The notes under the pieces are model-generated. The model was not told where the DNA came from. It searched no databases and saw nothing but the letters and a program-made list of their open reading frames with translations. A stretch of 64,000 bases of DNA from Shimazuella soli (GTDB lineage: Bacteria > Bacillota > Bacilli > Thermoactinomycetales > Thermoactinomycetaceae), in contig NZ_JAKWBN010000004.1 in NCBI RefSeq assembly GCF_022511585.1, positions 156,764-220,763 on the forward strand. Reading direction: 5' to 3'. The position numbers were made by a program, and so were the translations under genes. Below, piece after piece: positions 1 to 8,255 of this stretch (positions within the stretch are counted from its first letter, which is position 1; every line of letters begins with the position of its first letter).

Positions 1-29
1 AAAGAGGGAATATCCTGTATTTCCTCTTT
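1..29. terminator. Hairpin terminator of the SDR gene
   Basis: AAAGAGG pairs with CCTCTTT, extended inward by AATA/TATT, about 33 bases downstream of the minus-strand SDR stop codon. It is A-rich on one side and T-rich on the other, so it could stop transcription from either side. Confidence 0.6.
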
Positions 30-61
30 AATTCAGGTGGAAAAATTTATAAAATTAGTCG

Positions 62-925
62 TCAGGAAATGGATTGAACTAGTTGGCCTAGAGCTGTCTG
101 AATCGGTGTTAGCGGCCTACCGAGTAGTTTCTCGAAGTCATTACTTTCTACTTCCAATGTTCTTTCACGAATTCCCTTCTGAATCCCGACGAGAATCGGA
201 ACAACGAAGTCTGGTACACCGATATGATTCATGATACTGGCATAGGTAAAATCGTCGACTTCCTGAACAGGTACTTCTTTATTCAGAACACTACCAAGTG
301 CTGATGCCAATTCTCCTTGAGTCAAAAGTGTTCCGGACAATTCGTAGATCTTGTTCTTATGACCGCTTTCTGTAAGCACAGCTGCTGCTGCCTCCGCATA
401 TTCTTGTTGAAGGGCCCAGCCCACTTTGCCAGATCCTGCTGATGTCACCCAAGGTTCCCCTGCTAGTACACCTTGAATGCTTGATATTTCATTTTCCAAA
501 TACCAATTGTTGCGCAAGAAAGCATAAGGAATACCGGTTTTTAAAATTTCCCTTTCCGTGGCTTGATGAGGTGGAGCCATTAAATTTTTGCTTTCACTTG
601 CATTCGCAATGCTTGTATATGCAATAAAACCGATGTTCGCACGGGCTGCGGCTTTTACAGCATTTATATGTTGGTGAATTCGGGTTTCATTGTCTCCGTC
701 CGCAGAAATAATCAGGATTCTATCAATCCCAGCAAAAGCTGTATCCAACGTTTCGGGATGATCAAAATCTCCTTGTCGAACCTCTACGCCTTGATTACGG
801 AATTTTTCTGCTTTCTCTGGATTGCGAACACTGACAGCCAAATGGTTTGCTGGTATGGTTTTCAATAAAGAATCCACTACTTTTGAACCTAATTTCCCTG
901 TTGCTCCTGTCACTAAAATTTTCAT
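62..925 (-). CDS. NmrA/QorB-type NAD(P)-binding SDR oxidoreductase
   Basis: A 287-residue atypical short-chain dehydrogenase. The N-terminus has a Rossmann motif GATGKLG at residues 7-13, followed by the alternating beta-alpha pattern of the NmrA / NAD(P)H:quinone oxidoreductase type 2 (QorB/YtfG) group, whose usual length is close to 285. Such enzymes are cytosolic and reduce quinones or act as NAD(P) sensors; the substrate here cannot be read. GGAGG lies 7 bases before the ATG. The promoter region carries a perfect TTGTTGTAA-N9-TTACAACAA palindrome that recurs before the next two genes, one of which encodes an Rrf2 repressor, so redox-controlled expression is inferred. Confidence 0.85.
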   Translation of the reverse strand: MKILVTGATGKLGSKVVDSLLKTIPANHLAVSVRNPEKAEKFRNQGVEVRQGDFDHPETLDTAFAGIDRILIISADGDNETRIHQHINAVKAAARANIGFIAYTSIANASESKNLMAPPHQATEREILKTGIPYAFLRNNWYLENEISSIQGVLAGEPWVTSAGSGKVGWALQQEYAEAAAAVLTESGHKNKIYELSGTLLTQGELASALGSVLNKEVPVQEVDDFTYASIMNHIGVPDFVVPILVGIQKGIRERTLEVESNDFEKLLGRPLTPIQTALGQLVQSIS

Positions 926-951
926 CGTATTTCCTCCAATATGGTTATTTA

Positions 952-978
952 TTGTTGTAATATAGTATGTTACAACAA
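952..978. promoter_or_regulatory. Palindromic operator, copy 1 (SDR promoter)
   Basis: Perfect inverted repeat with 9-base arms TTGTTGTAA and TTACAACAA and a 9-base spacer, 27 bases upstream of the SDR start. The same GTTGTAA-N9-TTACAAC core occurs at 1786-1810 and 2282-2304. Proposed binding site of the Rrf2 regulator encoded at 1832-2266. Confidence 0.75.
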
Positions 979-1026
979 ATGTATATAATAAAAGATCTCT
1001 AATGGGAGCTTTTTGCTTATTCGATA

Positions 1027-1752
1027 TTACTTCTTAGGCTTAGCCGATAGTGTACAAGCATCATCACAAGTCGATGACATAGATTCACTCTCAACGTCGT
1101 TCAGCACCTCCAGCGACTGCGATTCCTTCCAAGCAGTATATAAAGCTCGGAGAAACATATCGGTGGACTGCGCTCCAGATACGGCATATTTTCGGTCGAT
1201 GATGAAAAATGGTACGCCACTTATACCGAGCTGACTTGCTTCTTTTTCATCTGCTCGCACTTCTTCAGAATAAACCCCATCTGCAAGTACTTTGAGCACT
1301 TCATCGTGATCCAGCCCTGCCTTTACCGCTAATTCGGCCAACGTTTTGTGATTTCCTAGATGTTGAGAATCAGTAAAGTAGGCACGAAACAACTCTTGTA
1401 CCATTTCGTTCATTTTACCTTCACTAAGAGCATATTGTGCCAATCTATGAGCATCAAACGTGTTTGTCAATATCATAGTGTCGAACTCGAATCTAAGCCC
1501 GACTTCCTTCGCTTGCATCCCGAGATTTTGGTTCATCGCCATCGCTTGTTTCCGGCTCATGCCATATTTGATAGCCAACATATCATGTACATCATGATCC
1601 ACATCTCTTGGTGCATTTGGATCAAGCTCAAAGCTTCGGAAAATAACTTCTACATCATCTTTATACTCAAATTGGTCAAGGGCGGCTTCTAGCCGTTTTT
1701 TTCCGATGTAACAAAAAGGGCAAGCAAAATCGGACCAAATTTCAATTTTCAT
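1027..1752 (-). CDS. DsbA-family oxidoreductase, FrnE-like
   Basis: A 241-residue thioredoxin-fold protein of the DsbA/FrnE group (2-hydroxychromene-2-carboxylate isomerase-like). It starts MKIEIWSDFACPFC with a CPFC active site at residues 11-14 and has the cis-Pro loop (GVPFF) near residue 180. There is no signal peptide, so it should act in the cytosol as a disulfide oxidoreductase or isomerase. The last 15 residues carry a second cysteine pair (CDDAC). An extra C-terminal cysteine pair is also known in Deinococcus FrnE, which supports a redox-stress role. An operator palindrome sits just upstream, shared with the flanking SDR and Rrf2 genes. Confidence 0.88.
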   Translation of the reverse strand: MKIEIWSDFACPFCYIGKKRLEAALDQFEYKDDVEVIFRSFELDPNAPRDVDHDVHDMLAIKYGMSRKQAMAMNQNLGMQAKEVGLRFEFDTMILTNTFDAHRLAQYALSEGKMNEMVQELFRAYFTDSQHLGNHKTLAELAVKAGLDHDEVLKVLADGVYSEEVRADEKEASQLGISGVPFFIIDRKYAVSGAQSTDMFLRALYTAWKESQSLEVLNDVESESMSSTCDDACTLSAKPKK

Positions 1753-1785
1753 TCTAGCCTCATCCTTTCAGTCATTTTGAGTGGG

Positions 1786-1810
1786 TGTTGTAATCGAAAC
1801 TGTTACAACA
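1786..1810. promoter_or_regulatory. Palindromic operator, copy 2 (DsbA-like gene promoter)
   Basis: TGTTGTAA-N9-TTACAACA, perfect 8-base arms, 34 bases before the start of the DsbA-family gene. Same core and same 9-base spacing as the copies at 952-978 and 2282-2304. Confidence 0.75.
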
Positions 1811-1831
1811 GTTTCAAAAAAAATTAGTATA

Positions 1832-2266
1832 TTATTGCCTATTTATCTGTTCGTTAAGCTCAGAAACTAATTCATGCATCGTAATATCAGCTAGGATTGC
1901 TTCCATTGCATGTTGTGCCCGTCTTACGATCAGTTCAAGGACGTTTTGAATATTTGCACCAACCGGACAATCTGGATTCGGTTGTTCATGGATGTGAAAG
2001 AGCTCCCCTTCCTCCATTACCTCAACTGCTCGGTAAACATCCAGCAACGTAATTTCTTCCAATCCTTTAATCAAAAAAGCTCCTCCCGTGCCAGCTCGAA
2101 CCCCTGCCAATCCTGCTCTCTTTAATTGTCCAAGTATTCTTCGAATAACTACTGGATTCGTGCCGACACTATCGGCAATCCATTCGGACGTGCCATGTGC
2201 ATTTTTAGCAGTAGCAAGCAACGAAAGAATATGAACCGCTATGGAAAATCTGCTGCTTATTTTCAT
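1832..2266 (-). CDS. Rrf2-family transcriptional repressor (YwnA-like)
   Basis: A 144-residue Rrf2 winged-helix regulator. The start is placed at the ATG at 2266, preceded by GGAGGG; a longer reading frame to 2359 would run through its own operator. Residues 1-60 form the HTH (SRFSIAVHILSLLA; NPVVIRRILGQLKRAGL) and residues 60-68 the wing (GTGGAFLI). It has one cysteine, Cys100, in NPDCPVG, where other Rrf2 proteins carry Fe-S or thiol-sensing cysteines. A single Cys argues against an Fe-S cluster and for thiol-based or ligand sensing (inference). A palindrome matching those before the two neighbouring enzyme genes lies in its own leader, pointing to autoregulation. Confidence 0.85.
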   Translation of the reverse strand: MKISSRFSIAVHILSLLATAKNAHGTSEWIADSVGTNPVVIRRILGQLKRAGLAGVRAGTGGAFLIKGLEEITLLDVYRAVEVMEEGELFHIHEQPNPDCPVGANIQNVLELIVRRAQHAMEAILADITMHELVSELNEQINRQ

Positions 2267-2281
2267 TACTGACACCCTCCG

Positions 2282-2304
2282 GTTGTAACTATAATAATTA
2301 CAAC
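2282..2304. promoter_or_regulatory. Palindromic operator, copy 3 (rrf2 leader)
   Basis: GTTGTAA-N9-TTACAAC, perfect 7-base arms, 16 bases upstream of the chosen rrf2 start. Third copy of the motif in 1.4 kb. Confidence 0.75.
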
Positions 2305-2492
2305 TGAGGGAAATGTCAAGACGATACATCAAGAAAGTTACTTTTGTTACTAATGCCATCGTTCTTTCCTTTTATTTAATGGATTATGGCATTAAAATCA
2401 GTCTTCACGTCCTCTAAGATTCAGTCATTGAACTTTTATTCCACTAGTGTTATATTACATATATGAAATACTGGAGATAAAGGGGTCTGTCT

Positions 2493-3065
2493 ATGCATCC
2501 AATTTCGAATGTCGAATTCATGCTACTGCAAATGATTGAGGAATGCCATGAAGCTTCGGGGTACGATATCAAGAAGTTAGTTGAGCAGCGAGGCTATCGG
2601 GAATGGGCGAATATCGGCACGACTTCGATCTACACAGGACTGAAAAAACTTAGCGATAAAGGATGGATCGCATCCGAGGAATCCGACGAAAAATCGGGCA
2701 AGGGACCAATACCGACCCGGTATACCTTGACCAAAGCCGGAATGACCAAGCTGAGAAATGAAATCCTTGACAGTCTATCGTCAACACGAGAGCGCGACAA
2801 CCGCTTCGATCTCGGTTTGGCTGCTCTGCCTGTTATCGGAAAGGACAAGGCAATAGTTGCTTTGCAGAAACGATTGGTTTTTCTACGAGAGGCTTTAAAA
2901 AAGATAAGGCAGAAGTACAAATTGCAAGGTGACGTTCAACTTCCGCTGAATGTAAGAGCACTGTTCTTGCATTCGATAAGCATGATCAACAACGAAGAAC
3001 AGTTTGTATTCAGTTTAATTAACGAATTGCAGGAGGAGACAGAGGGAAATGGCCAAAATCATTGA
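2493..3065 (+). CDS. PadR-family transcriptional regulator
   Basis: A 190-residue regulator. The N-terminal winged helix (about residues 8-85) shows the PadR pattern: SNVEFMLLQMIEE, GYDIKKLVEQRG, TSIYTGLKKLSDKGWI, RYTLTKAGMTKL. A helical C-terminal dimerisation region follows. RBS AAAGGGG is 7 bases before the ATG. Its 3' end overlaps the start of the BtrH-like gene by 17 bases in another frame, so the two are co-translated and the regulator probably controls its partner. No ligand can be read. Confidence 0.88.
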   Translation: MHPISNVEFMLLQMIEECHEASGYDIKKLVEQRGYREWANIGTTSIYTGLKKLSDKGWIASEESDEKSGKGPIPTRYTLTKAGMTKLRNEILDSLSSTRERDNRFDLGLAALPVIGKDKAIVALQKRLVFLREALKKIRQKYKLQGDVQLPLNVRALFLHSISMINNEEQFVFSLINELQEETEGNGQNH

Positions 3066-4035
3066 AGGTTTCGTTCCTTACCAAGGTGAACATTGCGAAA
3101 CGACTGCCATGGGCAATTTACTGCAATTTGCGGGAGTACATCTGTCGGAACCGATGCTTTTCGGACTCGGACAAGGTCTTGGATTCATTTATTGGGACTC
3201 GAAGAAAATGGAATTTCCATTCATCGGAGGAAGGGTGAAACCGGATGAATTGACGGCTAATCTCGCCAACATTCTAGGTTTAACCATCAAAATTCGAGAT
3301 ACGTCTTCCGTTAACAAAGCATGGCAGAACGTAAAAAGTTGTATCGATCACGGGATTCCGGTCGGGCTGAAATTAGATTCCTATTACTTGGACTATTTCA
3401 CGAACAAAGTACACTTTGCCGGTCACTATGCGGTTCTATACGGCTACGGCGCGGATGTCGAATACGCATACATGGCGGATACTGCACAGCAAGGAGGACT
3501 GGTGAAAACGCGTTTGACAAGCTTGGCCGCGGCCAGAAACGCAAAAGGACCTATGAGTTCTCGAAATCGTTCCTTTACGCTTGAGCCAATCGATGCCTTA
3601 CCGCCACTTGTTCCCGCTATACGTGCATCTTTGACCAAAAATGCACATGACTATTTGCACCCTCCCATTCGCAATATCGGGAATAAAGGCATTGTCAAAA
3701 TGAGCGGTGAAATTCTGAAGTGGCCTTCTCGCAGCAACAACATCGAGCATGACCTGTGCCTGACCGCATTGCTAATGGAACGCGCGGGAACCGGGGGTGC
3801 TTTGTTTCGGAATCTGTATCGGGATTTCCTGAAAGAATGCGCCGATCGGTTAGAAGACCCGAAAATCGAACAAGCCCACCGTTTGTTTACGGAAATCGCT
3901 CCAATGTGGATCAATGTCTCCGAGATGATCGATCATGTAGGAAGAACGGGTAGGCACCAAGAGTTACAACAGGCATCCAAACTTTTGCTTGAGATTGCGA
4001 ATAAAGAACATGCAGCGATGGAGTTATTGTTGTGA
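3049..4035 (+). CDS. BtrH N-terminal domain protein (papain-like acyltransferase fold) with DUF4872-like tail
   Basis: A 328-residue protein. Residues 1-150 match the BtrH_N pattern: HCETTAMGN (Cys16 in a catalytic position), GHYAVLYGYG (His126) and MADTAQ (Asp144), giving a papain-like Cys-His-Asp arrangement. Residues about 195-328 are helical and resemble the DUF4872 domain usually fused to it. In butirosin biosynthesis BtrH transfers an amino-acyl group from a carrier protein to an aminoglycoside. No carrier protein, aminoglycoside gene or peptide synthetase is nearby, so the substrate is unknown. The RBS GGAGG lies within the end of padR, and the 17-base overlap indicates translational coupling. 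Confidence 0.75.
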   Translation: MAKIIEGFVPYQGEHCETTAMGNLLQFAGVHLSEPMLFGLGQGLGFIYWDSKKMEFPFIGGRVKPDELTANLANILGLTIKIRDTSSVNKAWQNVKSCIDHGIPVGLKLDSYYLDYFTNKVHFAGHYAVLYGYGADVEYAYMADTAQQGGLVKTRLTSLAAARNAKGPMSSRNRSFTLEPIDALPPLVPAIRASLTKNAHDYLHPPIRNIGNKGIVKMSGEILKWPSRSNNIEHDLCLTALLMERAGTGGALFRNLYRDFLKECADRLEDPKIEQAHRLFTEIAPMWINVSEMIDHVGRTGRHQELQQASKLLLEIANKEHAAMELLL

Positions 4036-4307
4036 TGGAATCACCACTCCATCGATAAGTGACCAAACACCGGTAATGCAAGCCGCCCGTCGTACCCTGT
4101 TTTCGGCAACGATTAGTTTTAGGAAACTTCAATTACACTGCCCATCACTAGGAATTAACCTATCACTTTATAAAATTAATCCTCTACCGACTACAACAAT
4201 TGAACCAGTCATATAATCCGCTTTTTATTTCAATACACTTCCGAATATTACATTTATGGTAAAATATAGGTTGTATTATGAATATTACGTAAATGGGAGA
4301 GATTATC

Positions 4308-4694
4308 ATGAAAAAATACGTTGAGAAATGGATGACTGTCTGTTTCATAATGGCTTTGATATTATCGCTTGGATTCAGTCCTGTAAGCGCAGCAAACGTC
4401 ACAAGCAACACCAAAAAAGCCGGTTGTGTCGATGTTACTTTGTATGAACATGCTAATTATGAAGGCGAGTGGCGGCACTATGGCTGTGTTGACTCAGAAG
4501 GTTATTATTCACTAGGTTGGTGGGATAATGAAGTATCTTCAATTATAATTAATGATTTTAATGGTGCTGGGACAAATTGTATTAGAGTGTATGAAAATCA
4601 GCATTATGGAGGAAAAAGCACGGTTTTTTGTGGAGAAGTTCCTTATGTAGGGGATGCTTGGAATGATGATATAGAGTCTATGCGAATGGAATAA
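4308..4694 (+). CDS. Secreted beta/gamma-crystallin domain protein
   Basis: A 128-residue exported protein. The start is the ATG at 4308, with GGGAG 8 bases upstream. Residues 1-29 form a signal peptide (KK at the N-terminus, hydrophobic core, cleavage near VSA-AN). The mature part shows two Greek-key motifs: VTLYEHANYEGEWRHY ... VSSIII and IRVYENQHYGGKSTVF ... IESMR, with the Y/F-x-x-x-x-x-G spacing of beta/gamma-crystallins. Four mature cysteines could form disulfides. Microbial members often bind Ca2+ at a D/N-x-x-S site; here the analogous DNEVSS and NDDIES are present. Proteinase inhibitors share this fold, so the role is open. Confidence 0.75.
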   Translation: MKKYVEKWMTVCFIMALILSLGFSPVSAANVTSNTKKAGCVDVTLYEHANYEGEWRHYGCVDSEGYYSLGWWDNEVSSIIINDFNGAGTNCIRVYENQHYGGKSTVFCGEVPYVGDAWNDDIESMRME

Positions 4695-4721
4695 TACATG
4701 AAGGAGATTTCCACTGGTAAT

Positions 4722-4765
4722 GAAATCCCAATTTTCAGTCTAGTAAGAATGAAAGTTGGGATTTC
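4722..4765. terminator. Hairpin after the crystallin gene
   Basis: GAAATCCCAA pairs perfectly with TTGGGATTTC across a 24-base loop, 28 bases after the stop of the crystallin gene. It may end that gene and the convergent VOC pseudogene. Confidence 0.45.
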
Positions 4766-4812
4766 GTATGTTAAGAGATACTAAGAGATTACATTATTAA
4801 CTTATATTCTGT

Positions 4813-5224
4813 TTATTCCTCTATTTCAAACTGAGGATTCCAAACAATCTCCCACAAGTGACCATCTGGATCTTGGAAATAACCAGAGTAACCGCCCCAA
4901 AATGTATCATGAGCCTTTTTGATGATAGTGGCACCAGCCTTTTCTGCTTGTTCCATTACTTGGTCTACTTCTTCTCGACATGTAACATTATGACCTATTG
5001 TAAATTCTGTAGCGCATGGATCTGTTGGCTCTATACCAGTGTCAAAAGCAATATCTTTTCGCTTCCAAATAGCTAATCGTAAACCACCTTGCAACTCAAG
5101 CTCCATGTTCAAATTCCTGACCGATAATTCCTTGGGTGGGAAGTCCCAATCCATCCCGATAGAATACCAGTGACTTTTCTAAATCATCGACACCTATTGT
5201 GAGTACAGATATACGAGATTTCAA
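4813..5224 (-). pseudogene. VOC/glyoxalase-family gene broken by a frameshift
   Basis: An open frame at 4813-5154 encodes the C-terminal three quarters of a VOC protein (GGYSGYFQDPDGHLWEIVWNP). Its N-terminus is found upstream in another frame: a TTG start at 5224 after GGAGAG gives LKSRISVLTIGVDD, then LEKSLVFYRDGLGLP and GIIGQEFEHGA, and then a stop. The two parts meet at about 5095-5104. Comparison with the family pattern suggests that about 11 bases, coding for something like VAFF, are missing. Either a recent pseudogene or an assembly error. The conserved His/Glu metal ligands are otherwise kept (EFEHGA; HLWEIV). Confidence 0.75.
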
Positions 5225-5440
5225 TAAAATCTCTCTCCTTTAGCATCCGCTTTAAAATAAGATCTCTGACAATTTCCACTTCAACCTTTACCGCTACATT
5301 ATAATCCATTTTTACATTCAAGATCTATTTCTAGTATAGGCCCAGTGATAGGGTTGCTGCTCTAGTCTCAGAATTACTATTTAAATACATGAAACAAAGA
5401 ACCTTCATCTTCCTGATAAGGCTTATTCCACTGTTTTGAT

Positions 5441-6151
5441 CTAATTCTCCCATGCCCCATCCTCATTGCGAAAAAGAAATACTGCACCCAAAAGACTCAT
5501 AGCTGCAATCCAAACCGATTTTATTCCTAAACAAGGTACTACATATGCTCCAAGCAATGCACCAGTGAAAAATGCAAGAACTATCCCTAGAAAACGGGTA
5601 AAGCGAACTTTTTCTTTTTTATCATGGGTAAATAAAGCTAAGTATGCTGCTTGCGATGCAGTACGCAAATTGCCTGTTGCTACTGTGTTGTTATACGACC
5701 ATTTATCCAGTTTATCAAAATATGCCACCTGCACAGAGGCGACAAAAGCGATAAGCGAGGTGATGATAATATTCGGAACTACTACTGGAATAAAACCAAT
5801 GACAAATAAAATTATGCACTCGATAAGTAAGACAAATCGTGCAGTGTTGTGCGGTTTCTTTGGATGTTTCATCCGTTCTGCAAGAGCAACTCCAATAATA
5901 AAAGCAAGAATCGGTGGAATGTGAATAAATGCTTGATGCCACTGTCCTTGTGCCATTTTTACACCGAGTAAGACGACATTTCCTGTCTGGGCATTGGCAA
6001 AAACTCCATTTCTTGTAACATACGTGTATGCATCCAAAAAGCCGCCAACCATCGCCAAGAGCAATCCTAACAATAAAGAGGTAGCAGTAATGATATAATT
6101 GGAGCCCTTTCTAGGACCATTATCCTTCTTTTCTACTGTCTTGGAGTTCAT
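5441..6151 (-). CDS. YoaK-family (DUF1275) membrane protein
   Basis: A 236-residue integral membrane protein with about six hydrophobic segments. It has the DUF1275/YoaK signatures GGFLDAYTYVTRNGVFANAQTGNVVLL (residues about 37-63) and TGNLRTASQAAYLAL near residue 160. The function of the family is unknown; a transport role is assumed because of the polytopic fold. AAGGA lies 13 bases from the ATG, a loose spacing, so the start may differ by a few codons. Confidence 0.85.
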   Translation of the reverse strand: MNSKTVEKKDNGPRKGSNYIITATSLLLGLLLAMVGGFLDAYTYVTRNGVFANAQTGNVVLLGVKMAQGQWHQAFIHIPPILAFIIGVALAERMKHPKKPHNTARFVLLIECIILFVIGFIPVVVPNIIITSLIAFVASVQVAYFDKLDKWSYNNTVATGNLRTASQAAYLALFTHDKKEKVRFTRFLGIVLAFFTGALLGAYVVPCLGIKSVWIAAMSLLGAVFLFRNEDGAWEN

Positions 6152-6290
6152 ACCATTTCAAATCCTTGCTTTTCTTATACCTCTATTATGTCCAACTAGC
6201 ATACACATAAAATAGAACTTGAAGAAGGCTCTCACCGAATACATTGATGAATACACTTTTATTTTAATAGAGATCTCCATCCACTGGTTA

Positions 6291-6413
6291 TCAGCGATTT
6301 AACAACGGTGGCTGCCATAGACCATCGATTCGATAGGTAAAGTAGTGCTGGCTAAGATCAGCCGATGATACATGTTGGACTTCTTGGAAACCTGCCTTGA
6401 GGGCCAAAGCCAA
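6291..6413 (-). pseudogene. C-terminal remnant of a SAM-dependent methyltransferase (LCMT-like)
   Basis: The minus strand reads about 40 codons: LALKAGFQEVQHVSSADL, then QHYFTYRIDGLWQPP, ending in a stop. This resembles the C-terminus of class I methyltransferases of the leucine-carboxyl-methyltransferase (TIGR00027-like) group. A stop codon precedes it and no start or upstream domain is seen, so only a tail survives. Family assignment is from memory of the motif. Confidence 0.45.
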
Positions 6414-6596
6414 TTAGGCCGACCTTGTCTTTAAGTATATATGGTGGTGAATCAACCTGTACATGCAAAACTCTCCACAATGCAACCCGAACTGCTGTAT
6501 GATCTGGTGCCGTATTTTGATTATCATGCATGTTACTCTATCTCCTGTCGAGTGAATCACTTGCTTTTTTATGTTTTTTCGGCCTATTTTAACCTT

Positions 6597-6725
6597 TTAT
6601 TTATCTTGAATAATTCCCTTAATATGTTTACCAGTAAAGATTAACCCCAATTGGTGATTAACGGGTTCTGAAATTTCCTTCATATTATGTTGATTATTTA
6701 TGTGTTGTATTCCAACTTCTTTCAT
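6597..6725 (-). CDS. Possible small protein of 42 residues
   Basis: A short frame MKEVGIQHINNQHNMKE... ends IKGIIQDK. It is backed by a strong site GGAGGG 9 bases before the ATG. No known family is recognised. Being next to a gene remnant and a transposon end, it could also be a leftover. Listed because the RBS and start are good. Confidence 0.35.
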   Translation of the reverse strand: MKEVGIQHINNQHNMKEISEPVNHQLGLIFTGKHIKGIIQDK

Positions 6726-6879
6726 TATGAATTTCCCTCCGTCTTTTCTCAAACTTAGAGGTAGGTTTTTTACTATAAAAAATGAACAAGTTTTTATGTG
6801 TGTGATTTGTAGTACAAACTAGTTTTCGATTGGATTAATATAACCCTTCTATGAAACCTCTCTCCTTTCACTGCGCTAA

Positions 6880-6937
6880 AAGGGGTACCAGGGAGATACC
6901 TGTAAAAATAGGACATAGCCTAGGAATATTTACCAAT
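6880..6937 (+). repeat. Left terminal inverted repeat
   Basis: Begins AAGGGGTACCAGGGAGATAC and ends TTTACCAAT. It matches the reverse complement of 11159-11216 in 54 of 58 positions (differences at positions 11, 21, 40 and 45). Similarity stops abruptly after TTTACCAAT. Confidence 0.85.
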
Positions 6938-7306
6938 TGGCTTGGGAAGCCCAACAGTCGTTGGGTTAATGCATTTTTAACCTGTGAAATCCAACGCACC
7001 TTCAAAAGGTTGTGGAGACTGCTTCAGATCAATGATGTAATCTCCAAATCGTTTAATATGACTTGTCAAGTAAGGACTTATGAATCGAACAAATTATAAC
7101 TATAAAGTGACGCAGAAGACTAATTCTATGACATTTTTTATAAGGAAAGTAAGCCTCTACTTTTTAGTTAAAGAGGTTGAATTCCATTGCAACGTAGCAA
7201 GATACAATTGTAGGAAGGATTGGGATGTGGTTATTTTATGTCCGAAAATAATGATGGAGTTATGGTAAGATTGGGGTAATCAACCGAACGATCAAGGGTC
7301 AGTCTG

Positions 7307-7588
7307 ATGATATTCCCGATGTTTATCTTTCTTGTCGTACTCCTCCTCTTTGTGATTGGGCTCCTGATCTACTTGATCAGGCTCGTACGCAACCCACCTA
7401 TCATCCGAGTCGGACGGACCTGTAATCACAAGGTATTCGGATCGCTTCCCTCTATCTACTTCACGCTGAGTGATGGTAGACGGGTGAGAGTGGGCATTAC
7501 CATCAGTGGCGTTGTTGGTGGGAATGACCTCCGTACACCACCTTTTCGCGGAGATTATGAACTGGAGGAGCTTGGAGAAGAAGAGTGA
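7307..7588 (+). CDS. Hypothetical small membrane protein, GC-rich orphan
   Basis: 93 residues: an N-terminal membrane anchor of about 24 hydrophobic residues (MFIFLVVLLLFVIGLLIYLI), then a soluble part with a beta-strand-like pattern and an acidic tail (ELEELGEEE). Codons are visibly richer in G and C (CTC, CTG, GTC, CGC) than in neighbouring host genes. The RBS is weak (AGGG). A perfect 14-bp hairpin follows 27 bases after the stop. An overlapping minus-strand frame exists, but the transmembrane pattern and hairpin favour this strand. No family recognised. Confidence 0.55.
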   Translation: MIFPMFIFLVVLLLFVIGLLIYLIRLVRNPPIIRVGRTCNHKVFGSLPSIYFTLSDGRRVRVGITISGVVGGNDLRTPPFRGDYELEELGEEE

Positions 7589-7614
7589 ATTCCAGCTCCT
7601 AACAGGTCGTTCAC

Positions 7615-7648
7615 GGTTCTGTGGTGGAAACATGTCCACCACAGAACC
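7615..7648 (+). terminator. Perfect 14-bp hairpin
   Basis: GGTTCTGTGGTGGA and TCCACCACAGAACC enclose the 6-base loop AACATG. No long T run follows. It is one of several unusually long, perfect hairpins that follow GC-rich orphan genes in this window. Confidence 0.6.
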
Positions 7649-7896
7649 AACATAAACTTTATGCTCAAAATTCAGAAGCTGATTAACAAGAAATATATAA
7701 GGGATACGTGAAATGTTTCGTACATTAAGGGGCCACAGCATTAACTATTTCGTCCATACTGTTTTTCAATTGCGACCGAACCAAACTTGTCGCATTCTTC
7801 TACAGACTGTGTCGAGTTTTGATGTTCATTGATACTAAAACTAGTATACAAAAGTAGTATAATGATAGTGGACACCTGCCCAACAAGTGGGGATTT

Positions 7897-8244
7897 ATGC
7901 GTTCAGCATATTCATATATCGTCGGGTTCTTTGCTGCCCTTGTTGCAGCAAAGAGCTGTCTCTCTCAGTTGGAGGGAGTGAATCTTGGAGAGGACGTGTC
8001 TCTCTGGGCTTTGTCACCCCTGCTGATGCTCGTGCTGTTCTTTCCGCCCAACCACCTTGTTCGGTGGGGCGCTATCGCGTCTTCCGTCACCGTACTGGTA
8101 GCGGAAGGGTATGAACGATCTTACCAGTCCCTCACAGGGGATTGGCTTTCAGCGGAGGCCTCCATCATTTCCTTCTGGGTAACTGCAACTGCAGCGATCA
8201 TCATCACCGTGACCGCGATCAGGAAGCGGCAACAACAGGAGTAG
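7897..8244 (+). CDS. Hypothetical membrane protein, GC-rich orphan
   Basis: 115 residues with three or four hydrophobic stretches (AYSYIVGFFAALVAA; WALSPLLMLVLFFP; WGAIASSVTVLVAE; IISFWVTATAAIIITVTAI) and a basic tail RKRQQQE. GTGGGGA lies 4 bases before the ATG, and a TATAAT-like box is at about 7856-7862. Codon choice is GC-rich compared with the host, as for the gene at 7307. A perfect 16-bp hairpin follows 11 bases after the stop. Not assigned to any family; a holin-like or immunity-like small membrane protein is conceivable but unsupported. Confidence 0.6.
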   Translation: MRSAYSYIVGFFAALVAAKSCLSQLEGVNLGEDVSLWALSPLLMLVLFFPPNHLVRWGAIASSVTVLVAEGYERSYQSLTGDWLSAEASIISFWVTATAAIIITVTAIRKRQQQE

Positions 8245-8255
8245 ATGGTGTCCAA

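Noticed and set aside
5466..5924. 152-codon plus-strand frame inside the YoaK gene
   Set aside because: Antisense shadow of a conserved membrane protein.
6441..6644. 67-codon plus-strand frame
   Set aside because: No RBS, Tyr/Cys/Phe-rich random-looking composition, between remnants.
7292..7741. 149-codon frame on the minus strand opposite the small membrane-protein gene at 7307
   Set aside because: Low-complexity charged and mixed composition, and it runs through the perfect hairpin at 7615-7648. The plus-strand frame has a clean membrane helix.
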